In this document: positions 5,993 to 14,941 of the stretch, in pieces
Position numbering within the stretch: the stretch's first letter is position 1
Layout: each line of letters opens with the position of its first letter
Origin: Bacteroides bouchesdurhonensis
Lineage (GTDB): Bacteria > Bacteroidota > Bacteroidia > Bacteroidales > Bacteroidaceae
NCBI RefSeq assembly: GCF_900155865.1
Contig: NZ_LT707006.1
Coordinates: 1,693,685-1,757,684 of the forward strand
Reading direction: 5' to 3'
Length of the DNA stretch: 64,000 nucleotides
Translations under genes and position numbers: made by a program
Notes under the pieces: generated by a model
What the model saw: only the letters and a program-made list of their open reading frames with translations
Databases searched by the model: none
Told to the model about the DNA's origin: nothing

Positions 5993-8776
5993 ATGGTAGA
6001 AGAGAAAAAAGGTAGAGAAAAACACGATATTATGAGGTATTTTCATTGGATAGGATTTTTGTATTGTTTTGTTATGACAGTGTCTTGTACACAGGATGCT
6101 TCTCGTTTCCGTATAGGTGTAGCACAATGCAGCGATGATTCCTGGCGCCATAAGATGAATGACGAGATACTTCGTGAAGCAATGTTTTATGATGGTGTGT
6201 CTGTTGAAATCCGGTCAGCTAATGATGATAACCATAAACAGGCAGAAGATATTAGTTACTTTGTGAACAATGGAGTTGATTTACTGATCGTTTCAGCTAA
6301 TGAAGCCGCTCCGATGACTCCGGTTGTGGAAGAAGCATATGAAAAGGGAATTCCTGTCATAATGGTCGATCGGAAAATTCTTTCTGATAAATATACGGCA
6401 TATATTGGAGCAGATAATTATGAAATAGGTCGTGCCGTTGGAAATTATATTGCTTCCCGTCTCAAAGGAAAGGGGAAAGTTGTAGAGCTGACAGGGCTTA
6501 GGGGATCTACACCAGCAATGGAACGTCACGAAGGATTTATTACTGCGATCAGTCAATATCCGGATATAGAATTGATTGATGAGGCAGATGCGGCATGGGA
6601 GAGAGGTCCTGCGGAAATAGAGATGGATAGTATGCTTCTTCGCCATCCTAAAATTGACGCTGTATTTGCTCATAATGACCGTATTGCTCCGGGAGCCTAT
6701 GAAGCAGCTAAGAAAGTTGGAAGAGAAAAAGAGATGATTTTTGTGGGTATTGATGCTTTGCCGGGTGAGGGAAATGGATTGGAATTGGTACTTGATAGTG
6801 TACTGGACGCCACTTTTATCTATCCAACAAATGGTGATAAAGTGATGCAATTAGCAATGAATATCCTTCAAAAGAATCCATATCCTAAAGAAACGGTTAT
6901 GAATACAGCAGTAGTAGATCATACTAATGCCCGGATTATGCAGCTTCAGACAACTCATATTTCAGAACTTGATCAAAAGATAGAAACGTTGAATGGACGA
7001 ATTGGCAATTATCTTTCACGCGTAGCTACCCAACAATTTGGATTGTATGGTAGTTTGTTGATCTTATTGTTGGTGGGGAGTCTGTTACTGGTTGTTTATA
7101 AAGCACTACGTTCTAAAAACCGTTTGAATAAGGAGTTGTCTGTACAAAAGAAACAATTGGAAGAACAGCGTGATAAGTTGGAGGAGCAACGTGACCAATT
7201 AATTCAACTGTCTCATCAATTGGAGGAAGCTACTCATGCAAAACTAGTTTTTTTTACAAATATATCTCATGATTTTCGCACTCCACTGACATTAGTTGCC
7301 GATCCGGTCGAACAATTATTAGCTGATAAATCCTTGAATTCGGACCAGCACAGAATGTTGATGCTAGTACAGCGTAATGTAAGCATTCTCCTTCGTTTGG
7401 TTAATCAGATTCTGGACTTCCGCAAATATGAAAATGGTAAGATGGAATATACACCTCTTCCTTTAGATTTACTTTCATGTTTTGAAAGTTGGAATGAGTC
7501 ATTTCAGGCGGCTGCCCGTAAAAAGCATATTCATTTTTCTTTTGATAATATGCCGGATACTGACTATCATACTTTGGGGGATGTGGAAAAGTTGGAACGA
7601 ATTTACTTTAATTTGCTTTCAAATGCATTTAAATTTACTCCGGAAAATGGTAGAGTTACTGTGCGTTTATTGGCATTTACAAAGGAAGGACAACGGTGGT
7701 TGCGTTTTACAGTCGCTAATACAGGTTCTTTAATTTCTGCCGAACATATTCGGAATATCTTCGATCGTTTCTATAAAATAGATATGCATCATGCCGGCTC
7801 GGGGATTGGATTGGCGTTGGTAAAAGCTTTCGTTGAATTACATGGTGGTGCTATTACTGTGGAAAGCGATGAAAAACAGGGAACAGTTTTTACTGTTGAG
7901 TTGCCGGCACAAACTGGCCATTTAAATTCTTTGAATGAAGAAACAGTAGCTTCTATTACGGATTATCAGGTAGATGATTTATTGTCAGCAGAGGATAAAG
8001 AACTAGAAAAGGGATATGATTCATCCAAGCCATCAATTTTGATTATTGATGATAATGAGGATATCCGTTCTTATGTTCATGGGTTACTTCATTCGGAATA
8101 TACGGTTGTTGAAGCTGCAAACGGTTCGGAAGGAATTCGAAAAGCAATGAAGTATGTACCTGATCTGATTATTTCTGATGTGATGATGCCTGGTATTGAT
8201 GGAGTAGAATGTTGTCGTCGTCTGAAGAGTGAATTACAGACTTGCCATATTCCTATTATGCTATTAACAGCTTGTTCATTGGATGAGCAACGAATTCAGG
8301 GATATGACGGTGGAGCGGACTCTTATATTTCCAAACCTTTCAGTTCGCAACTGTTGCTATCACGTGTCCGAAATTTGATAGATTCACATCGTCGTTTGAA
8401 ACAATTCTTTGGAGATGGACAAACTTTGGCTAAAGAAGATGTTTGCGACATAGATAAAGATTTTGTCGAAAGATTCAAGGCTTTAATTGAGGAGAAACTG
8501 GGAGATTCAAATTTGAATGTAGAAGATTTGGGTAAAAATATGGGATTAAGTCGTGTACAGCTCTATCGCAAAATAAAATCATTGACTAACTATTCTCCAA
8601 ACGAGTTACTTCGTATCGCCCGTTTAAAGAAAGCGGCGTCTTTACTTGCTTCTTCGGATATGAATGTAGCAGAAATTGGTTATGAAGTAGGATTCAGTTC
8701 ACCTTCGTATTTTACCAAATGCTATAAAGAACAGTTTGGAGAAAGCCCTACAGATTTTTTGAAAAGGAAAGGATAA
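5993..8776 (+). CDS. Hybrid two-component system with periplasmic sugar-binding sensor (fructose-type)
   Basis: 927 residues; ATG at 6032 is an alternative start that begins directly with the signal segment MRYFHWIGFLYCF. Order of domains: signal; type I periplasmic-binding-protein sensor (about 40-330, starting FRIGVAQCSDDSWR, with ADNYEIGRAVGNY); TM about 348-370; coiled coil; HisKA with phospho-His426 in SHDFRTPL; HATPase; receiver with phospho-Asp729 in ISDVMMPG; AraC-type helix-turn-helix at the C-terminus (MGLSRVQLYRKI ... VGFSSPSYFTKCY). This layout is that of the Bacteroides HTCS that binds monomeric fructose and switches on fructan use. It sits beside fructose importer and kinase genes. 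No SusC/SusD or GH32 gene is in the window, so its other targets lie elsewhere or are absent. Confidence 0.9.
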   Translation: MVEEKKGREKHDIMRYFHWIGFLYCFVMTVSCTQDASRFRIGVAQCSDDSWRHKMNDEILREAMFYDGVSVEIRSANDDNHKQAEDISYFVNNGVDLLIVSANEAAPMTPVVEEAYEKGIPVIMVDRKILSDKYTAYIGADNYEIGRAVGNYIASRLKGKGKVVELTGLRGSTPAMERHEGFITAISQYPDIELIDEADAAWERGPAEIEMDSMLLRHPKIDAVFAHNDRIAPGAYEAAKKVGREKEMIFVGIDALPGEGNGLELVLDSVLDATFIYPTNGDKVMQLAMNILQKNPYPKETVMNTAVVDHTNARIMQLQTTHISELDQKIETLNGRIGNYLSRVATQQFGLYGSLLILLLVGSLLLVVYKALRSKNRLNKELSVQKKQLEEQRDKLEEQRDQLIQLSHQLEEATHAKLVFFTNISHDFRTPLTLVADPVEQLLADKSLNSDQHRMLMLVQRNVSILLRLVNQILDFRKYENGKMEYTPLPLDLLSCFESWNESFQAAARKKHIHFSFDNMPDTDYHTLGDVEKLERIYFNLLSNAFKFTPENGRVTVRLLAFTKEGQRWLRFTVANTGSLISAEHIRNIFDRFYKIDMHHAGSGIGLALVKAFVELHGGAITVESDEKQGTVFTVELPAQTGHLNSLNEETVASITDYQVDDLLSAEDKELEKGYDSSKPSILIIDDNEDIRSYVHGLLHSEYTVVEAANGSEGIRKAMKYVPDLIISDVMMPGIDGVECCRRLKSELQTCHIPIMLLTACSLDEQRIQGYDGGADSYISKPFSSQLLLSRVRNLIDSHRRLKQFFGDGQTLAKEDVCDIDKDFVERFKALIEEKLGDSNLNVEDLGKNMGLSRVQLYRKIKSLTNYSPNELLRIARLKKAASLLASSDMNVAEIGYEVGFSSPSYFTKCYKEQFGESPTDFLKRKG

Positions 8777-8862
8777 GGATTGAGTTATAAAATAATATGA
8801 AGTTTGAAGGCTGGCTTATCTTTTTAATTCTTATTTTTGTAAAGAGGATAACTATTAATACT

Positions 8863-11800
8863 ATGATTGCTAAACACTTCTGTTTTAAAAGTTTTTTGTT
8901 GTGTGGGTTATTATTTCTATCCGGTTGGATATATGGCCAATCCACAACTTGGGAAAACAGTTCTCCGGAGACTATGGTTTTTGAACTGACAAATAAGGAA
9001 GCATTGAAACTTATTAAAGGAAAGTTCAAGCAAAAACATTGGGATAAAGTGTTGAAGACACCATTCGCCAGTTTTACGAAAACATGGGAAGACCGACCTT
9101 CTGTGGGGCATTTCTTGTTGGCTGATGTATACCGAAACGAAGTTCGTTACCAATATGCATCGGCAATTCCTTTTCAAGTTTTTCTTTTTAAAGAATATGG
9201 GATGTTGTCTTTGCAAGTAGTTGATTCTTTAGGGACAATACGAGGGGATGCCAAAGTTCGTGTTGATGGTCAGGTTATAGATTACGAAGAGATAAGCCAT
9301 ACATATACAGATGATAATTGGTCACAAAATGAACAACATATTCTAACTGTGGAATTGGATAAATTTCGTGCGGTCTTCAATTTAACAAAGCATTTTGTCC
9401 CACTTTGGAATGGTAGAAGTTCATACAGCGGTAAGCCTGATTTTTATAGTTATTTGATTACTGATAAAAATAAGTATAAACCTGGTGAGACAGTGCGATT
9501 CAAGTCTTATGCTCTTTCCAGATATAAAAGAGCATTAAGGCAGGAACTTTCTTTATGGTTACGTACAGGTGGACAACATCCATTTAAGAAAATACTGTCT
9601 GTCAATCCTTATCATCCTGGAGGTTTTGCCGGAGAATTTCAATTAGTGGATTCTTTGGAACTGAAACTGGGGCAAAGGTACAGTATGCAACTTAGAGATG
9701 CACGCGAGCGTGTTGTTGCTACGACGGAATTTGTATATGAGGATTATGAACTAAACGGGAATAAATTGCAATTGAATTTAGACTCACATACACATTACTT
9801 TCCTAATAAGAACCGTTTAAATATTTGTGCCACAGACGTGAATGGGCTTCCTTTGCGAGAAACTGTTGTGGATGTGACTGTCAGAAGACAGGAGGTTCTG
9901 AAATCCTATTCGGAATTATTGGAGCTTCCAGATACTTTGATGGCTATGCAGGTAGAATTGGATGCTTTAGGTAAGGCGACAGTGGATATTCCTTCAGATT
10001 TATTTGGTGCTTCTAACTGCGTATATAATGTGGAAGTAGTATTGTTTACTTCAGATAATCAGCGGTTGGAACAGCGTAGTGAAGCTACATTCTATCATTC
10101 TTGTTATGAAATTCGTAATACCATACAGGGAGATACCCTTTGCTTGTCGTTGTTAGATTTGGGAGAAGAACGTCCTATGGAAGCATTATTGGATTATGGT
10201 GACAAGAAGAAAAAGAAAATTCATTTACCTTATAAGGAACCTTTCAAACAATCTGTTACAAAATACTGGCTAGACCTTCCTGAAATTGGATATCAGACAG
10301 GGATTTATCCCTCTGACATAGATCCTAAATTGGAGTTAATAGGAGGTATTGAGAATGATTCACTTTGTGTTTCGCTTTCCAATCCTTTGCAATTAGAGTT
10401 TTCATGGTATGTATATCAGGAAAATCAACTGTTAGGAAAAGGCTTTGGAAAAAAACTGGAATATAAACAAGGTTTGATCGATCCTTCTTCTGTTTATTAT
10501 GTAGAAATCTTCTACTTTTTGGGAGACGAGGAATGTGAATTAAGACGTGCGTATACATCCTCTGCTAAACACTTGCTGATTGAGTCCGATTTGCCGGAAC
10601 AGGTTTATCCGGGTCAAAAAGTATCAGCGGAATTAAATGTAACGGATGTGCAAGGACATCCTGTTGCTAATGTAGATTTGACTGCATTTTCTGTCAATAG
10701 CCAGTTGGAGTATAATATACCCAGTTTGCCTTCGTATAATAAAACACCTCGGGCGCGTGAACAACGGGTCTCTTATTCTATGGATGAAGTGGACTATTTA
10801 CATACTACCACGTTGGATTATTCACGTTGGAATAGCTTGCTTCATTTGGATCAGCTTCTTTATTATCAGTTTGCCTATCCTTCGGGAAAGGTATTTCGTC
10901 ATACAGTTGATACTCCTGACCGAACCACTCAGTTTGCACCATATGTAATGAAGAATGGAGAGGCGGTTGATATTTACGTGATTGAACAGAATGATGTTCC
11001 TTGTTACTTCTCCTGGACCGAACAGTTGAAAGGGTATTCTTTTCTTGCTTGTTGTCCTCAGGGAAAGCAAAAGCTAACTTTACGAATGGCGGACCGTGCT
11101 TTTGTAATTGATTCAATTGCTTTTGAACCGGGTAAGAAAACGATTCTTAGTTTTGATATGGAACATGTACCGGAAGGGATAAAGGTTATTTGGTTGAATC
11201 AGAAAAATACTCAAGAAGAATGCGAATTTACGGATATAGAGAGAAAACGATATGAACAGTATATTTGTAGGCTTCCTGTACAGGAAAATTCAGATTATAC
11301 CTGTTTGAGAAGAAATGGTGAGGAATTCCCTGTTTCACTTCGAGGTTTGTCACCTGTTTATAAGAAAGTTTTATTGGTAGGGCCAATTGAACCGGCTGTT
11401 TGGCAGTATACGAATGGTGTTTCGTACAAACATGAAGGTGGGTTCTTTTATAAATTTGAGAATAATATAGTTTATAAATTTAAAGATGATAATCTTTGTC
11501 CAAAAACATTGAGTTTTTCATCTGGAGCAACGATATTAACGTTGGATGATTTCTGTTTGACTTCAGCGGTCATTCGTGATCTCTTGACCGAATACAAGAA
11601 AGGGAATATTTGGTCTCCTACTCAAATTTGTATTTCTTTGCCGGATAAGAAGTTGAAATTTCATCTTCCAAGAGATAAGAATTTTACCGGTGTAGCAAAC
11701 TTACTCTTTAGAAATTGTGAAACCGGAGCATTATTATTGCCTGATACATTGATAAACGGCAGTAAGACATATGCTCATTTTCCGGTCGGCGTATATGATG

Positions 11801-14436
11801 CTATATTGCTTTATAATGATGGAAAGTATTTGGAATGGAATAATTTGACAGTGAAGTCTAATACTTATCTGGATGTTAATATGGAAAGTATAGCTTTGAA
11901 TGAATGTGATTCATTGTCTGCATCTTGGCTTTCAGTTAGCGGTTCTGTAGGCGGCATTGGCGTTAATCAACAAAAAGGTCGGAGTATGAGTCTTAAACGG
12001 CCAACACGAAGATATGGAAATATGGTTTGTGGTTATGTAACAGCCCCTTCTGGAGAACCCATCATAGGAGTTTCTGTGATGATTAAAGGAACACAAGAGG
12101 GAACAATTACAAATATGGACGGTTATTTTGAGCTAAACTGCGGAAGAGGGGAGATACTTCAATTTTGCTATATCGGTTATAAACGACAAGAAATGCAAGC
12201 TGTTTCTGGTATGGACTTGTTTGTTACGATGGAAGAAGATAATGTTGTTTTGGAAGAAGTGGTGGTGACTGGATTGGGAAGGCAATCGAAAACCTCATTC
12301 ACAGGAAGTCTGGCAGGAGTAGTTTCGGATGGTTCGGTAAGATCTTCATCTTCTGTTCCTTTAGAAGAGGCTGAGGAGATGAATGAAAAAGAAGAGACGA
12401 AAGCTGATATGGAACAACTGTATAGTGAACTGATGCAGTTAAATGGGATTCGTCGTAATTTCTCGGATGTTGCTTTTTGGCAACCACGTTTATATACGGA
12501 TAAAAAAGGAAAGGCACAGTTTGAGGCGACTTTTCCTGATAATGTGACTAAATGGGAGACAGTAGTATATGCTATGAATCGACGATTGCAGACTGGTACA
12601 TTTCGCCGTTCCATTCGTTCCTATAAACCGCTAATGGCTGAATTGAAAACTCCCCGTTTCTTTGTGGAGGGAGATGAAAGCGGGATAACTGGAACTATTC
12701 GTAATTATCTGGAGAAACAACAAGTCAAGGGACAAACTCTCTTTGCTGTTGGAAGTGATACATTAAACCGTCGGGAAGTGAACTTGACAGAAGGGGTTCA
12801 TGAAACATTACCGTTGCGAGTTGCCAATACTGACAGTGTAACTGTGAGTTATCTTTTTACTCGTGATGATGGTTATCGTGACGGAGAAGTATATACTATT
12901 CCAGTATTATCTCAAGGTACGGAATTGGCACAAGGTATATTAGGCATTTTGCAGGATACGAAGCCGGTGAGTATACATGCCGGCGAGAATGAAGCAATTA
13001 CTGTCAGTATAACTAATAATCCGTTAGATATTTATAAAGAAGCTACAAGTTATTTGACAGGGTATAAATACCTGTGCAATGAACAGCTAGCATCTAAACT
13101 AGTGGGGTTGTTATCTTATCGGCTTTATATGCAATATGAAAATGAACAAGTAAAAGTAGACAAAGATATAAAATCAATCATTCGTCATTTGCTGAGAAAT
13201 CAGAATAAACAGAAATTATGGTCGTGGTGGGGTAATAGTGAGGATACATCTTATTGGATGTCGGCGCATATACTACGAGCCTTAAAGATGGCTAAGGACG
13301 AAGGATATACAGTAGAGTTAGACGTAAAAGGATTAGAAAAGGATTATATTCATATGTATCCCTATCGTGGAATGAATCTGGAGGATATTGAAATTCTCCA
13401 TGCACTATCTGATTGGGGAGTCACAATTAATAGCTCTAAAGTAGCTAATCTGTTTAATCCGTTGATTAGGAAGTTGGAGCAACGGGAAGATTCGTTGATG
13501 AGTAAGAATGATACGTATGTCCCTGTATCATTCTTAAAGGACAAGTTGCTTCTTTGGGAGATGATGCAGCGGACAGATTCGATAAATGTGGGTGATAGTT
13601 TACGTCATTATCTTAAAAAGGATGTATTAGGAGGTGTATATTGTAGTGATGGACGACGTGCAAAATATTGGGAAGGAGATCATTTGATGAATACATTAAT
13701 TGCTTATCGGATGGTTAAGAATGATTCTTCTTTGTGTTATTTGAAAGAAAATATGCAATTATATATTTTGCGTACCCGTCAGCAGGGATGGAATACGTAT
13801 CAGGCATCCTCAGCAGTGGCTACTGTTTTATCCGATTTGTTGGCAGACTCTATAAAATGTACGGAAACAGTCGTTTCAATACATGGTAAGGAGAATAAGC
13901 AGATATCTGAATTTCCTTATCATTTCAGGTTGGAAGCAGGTGATAGCTCAATAATAGCGAAAACAGGAAATAACCTTTTGCTTTATAGCGCGTATTCTAA
14001 GAAGCGTGTGTTGGATGCTCATGAAAGTGATGCTTTTAAAATAGAATCAGTTTTGAGTAGTGACACATTGACCGCAGGTATTCCGGTTATCTTGACTGTC
14101 ACTTTACAAGTGAAGCGGGAAGATGCTCAATATGTGTTGATTGATGTTCCTATTCCTGCGGGATGTAGTTATGACTCAAAACCGGTTTATACTTCTGGAT
14201 GTGAAGTATATCGTGAGTATTTCAAAGAAAAGACAGTTATCTTTAGTGAAAGATTGCCGATAGGTACTTATCGGTTTAACATTCCTTTGTTACCACGCTA
14301 TACAGGTAAATATACGCTGAATCCGACAAAAGTCGAATTGATGTATTTTCCGGTAGTAAATGCCAATAATAGTAAAAAAGAAATCCGGATTATGAAAAGA
14401 GATATGAAGTCATTGAATTTGAAAATGAGCAGGTGA
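8863..14436 (+). CDS. Alpha-2-macroglobulin-like protein with inserted SusC-type N-terminal module
   Basis: ATG 8863 is preferred to 8797 because it begins with a signal peptide (IAKHFCFKSFLLCGLLFLSG), giving 1857 residues. In order: macroglobulin-like domains with the MG2 phrase DKNKYKPGETVRFKS near 205; a carboxypeptidase-regulatory-like domain at about 1050-1125 (CGYVTAPSGEPIIGVSVMIKG ... TNMDGYFEL); the TonB-box-like LEEVVVTGLG at about 1130, a hallmark of SusC receptors; the A2M core (WQPRLYTDKKGKAQFEATFP, about 1206); thioester-type CNEQ at Cys1405; and an alpha-alpha toroid-like region. A2M proteins trap proteases by thioester chemistry; bacterial ones are envelope proteins. The embedded receptor-like module is unusual. 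The stop overlaps the next start (TGATG). Confidence 0.82.
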   Translation: MIAKHFCFKSFLLCGLLFLSGWIYGQSTTWENSSPETMVFELTNKEALKLIKGKFKQKHWDKVLKTPFASFTKTWEDRPSVGHFLLADVYRNEVRYQYASAIPFQVFLFKEYGMLSLQVVDSLGTIRGDAKVRVDGQVIDYEEISHTYTDDNWSQNEQHILTVELDKFRAVFNLTKHFVPLWNGRSSYSGKPDFYSYLITDKNKYKPGETVRFKSYALSRYKRALRQELSLWLRTGGQHPFKKILSVNPYHPGGFAGEFQLVDSLELKLGQRYSMQLRDARERVVATTEFVYEDYELNGNKLQLNLDSHTHYFPNKNRLNICATDVNGLPLRETVVDVTVRRQEVLKSYSELLELPDTLMAMQVELDALGKATVDIPSDLFGASNCVYNVEVVLFTSDNQRLEQRSEATFYHSCYEIRNTIQGDTLCLSLLDLGEERPMEALLDYGDKKKKKIHLPYKEPFKQSVTKYWLDLPEIGYQTGIYPSDIDPKLELIGGIENDSLCVSLSNPLQLEFSWYVYQENQLLGKGFGKKLEYKQGLIDPSSVYYVEIFYFLGDEECELRRAYTSSAKHLLIESDLPEQVYPGQKVSAELNVTDVQGHPVANVDLTAFSVNSQLEYNIPSLPSYNKTPRAREQRVSYSMDEVDYLHTTTLDYSRWNSLLHLDQLLYYQFAYPSGKVFRHTVDTPDRTTQFAPYVMKNGEAVDIYVIEQNDVPCYFSWTEQLKGYSFLACCPQGKQKLTLRMADRAFVIDSIAFEPGKKTILSFDMEHVPEGIKVIWLNQKNTQEECEFTDIERKRYEQYICRLPVQENSDYTCLRRNGEEFPVSLRGLSPVYKKVLLVGPIEPAVWQYTNGVSYKHEGGFFYKFENNIVYKFKDDNLCPKTLSFSSGATILTLDDFCLTSAVIRDLLTEYKKGNIWSPTQICISLPDKKLKFHLPRDKNFTGVANLLFRNCETGALLLPDTLINGSKTYAHFPVGVYDAILLYNDGKYLEWNNLTVKSNTYLDVNMESIALNECDSLSASWLSVSGSVGGIGVNQQKGRSMSLKRPTRRYGNMVCGYVTAPSGEPIIGVSVMIKGTQEGTITNMDGYFELNCGRGEILQFCYIGYKRQEMQAVSGMDLFVTMEEDNVVLEEVVVTGLGRQSKTSFTGSLAGVVSDGSVRSSSSVPLEEAEEMNEKEETKADMEQLYSELMQLNGIRRNFSDVAFWQPRLYTDKKGKAQFEATFPDNVTKWETVVYAMNRRLQTGTFRRSIRSYKPLMAELKTPRFFVEGDESGITGTIRNYLEKQQVKGQTLFAVGSDTLNRREVNLTEGVHETLPLRVANTDSVTVSYLFTRDDGYRDGEVYTIPVLSQGTELAQGILGILQDTKPVSIHAGENEAITVSITNNPLDIYKEATSYLTGYKYLCNEQLASKLVGLLSYRLYMQYENEQVKVDKDIKSIIRHLLRNQNKQKLWSWWGNSEDTSYWMSAHILRALKMAKDEGYTVELDVKGLEKDYIHMYPYRGMNLEDIEILHALSDWGVTINSSKVANLFNPLIRKLEQREDSLMSKNDTYVPVSFLKDKLLLWEMMQRTDSINVGDSLRHYLKKDVLGGVYCSDGRRAKYWEGDHLMNTLIAYRMVKNDSSLCYLKENMQLYILRTRQQGWNTYQASSAVATVLSDLLADSIKCTETVVSIHGKENKQISEFPYHFRLEAGDSSIIAKTGNNLLLYSAYSKKRVLDAHESDAFKIESVLSSDTLTAGIPVILTVTLQVKREDAQYVLIDVPIPAGCSYDSKPVYTSGCEVYREYFKEKTVIFSERLPIGTYRFNIPLLPRYTGKYTLNPTKVELMYFPVVNANNSKKEIRIMKRDMKSLNLKMSR

Positions 14437-14783
14437 TGAAAGACTATAAGGAAAATAAAACCGTTTTATCTGAAGAATTTTGTAGCAATGTATATGGAGT
14501 TGTGAAGGAAATCCCTGCAGGTAAAGTTTCTACTTATGGAGAGATTGCTGCTCTGCTGGGTTTTCCTCAATATTCTCGTATGGTGGGTCGCGCATTAAAA
14601 CAAGTGCCTCAAGATTTGTCTGTTCCTTGTCATCGGGTAGTCAATGCGGCAGGTAGACTTGTGCCTGGATGGGAAGAACAAAAAAAGTTGCTATTGGAAG
14701 AAGGGGTAACCTTTAAATACAATGGTTGTGTGGATATGAAAAAGCACTTATTTCAGCCGCTCGGACATTCTTTTTTTTCGTAG
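14436..14783 (+). CDS. MGMT-family alkyltransferase-like protein
   Basis: 115 residues from ATG 14436; the A of this codon is the last base of the preceding TGA, so the two genes are translationally coupled. The DNA-binding alkyltransferase domain is complete: GKVSTYGEIAALLG, SRMVGRALKQ (arginine finger helix) and the active-site loop VPCHRVVNAAGRLVPGW with the acceptor cysteine present. Atl-type proteins have Trp instead of Cys, so this one may truly remove O6-alkyl groups from guanine. It lacks the N-terminal domain of Ogt/Ada, and the short size is normal for this class. Cytoplasmic. Coupling to an envelope macroglobulin has no obvious functional logic. Confidence 0.85.
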   Translation: MKDYKENKTVLSEEFCSNVYGVVKEIPAGKVSTYGEIAALLGFPQYSRMVGRALKQVPQDLSVPCHRVVNAAGRLVPGWEEQKKLLLEEGVTFKYNGCVDMKKHLFQPLGHSFFS

Positions 14784-14881
14784 ACATAAATGTCTGTATA
14801 ATGCCGATAACGCAAATAATGCTCCAATCATATATCTTATTGTTCTTTTGTTTGAGGACAGTCATTTCATAAGATACAAAC

Positions 14882-14920
14882 AAAAAAAGGTAGAAATCAG
14901 TTTCAAGATTTCTACCTTTT
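14882..14920 (-). terminator. Terminator after nifJ
   Basis: AAAAGGTAGAAATC (14885-14898) pairs with GATTTCTACCTTTT (14907-14920), 14 bp with an 8-base loop. Read on the minus strand it ends in a run of seven T, as expected downstream of the nifJ stop at 14942. Confidence 0.85.
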
Positions 14921-14941
14921 AATATAAAGGATGATTACTTA

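Noticed and set aside
6293..6850. 185-codon open frame antisense to the fructose-type HTCS
   Set aside because: Overlaps the sensor domain coding in full; unusual His/Cys/Ser composition typical of shadow frames.
12177..12614. 145-codon open frame antisense to the macroglobulin gene
   Set aside because: Overlaps the CarbopepD_reg/A2M region coding, whose protein motifs are clear on the plus strand.
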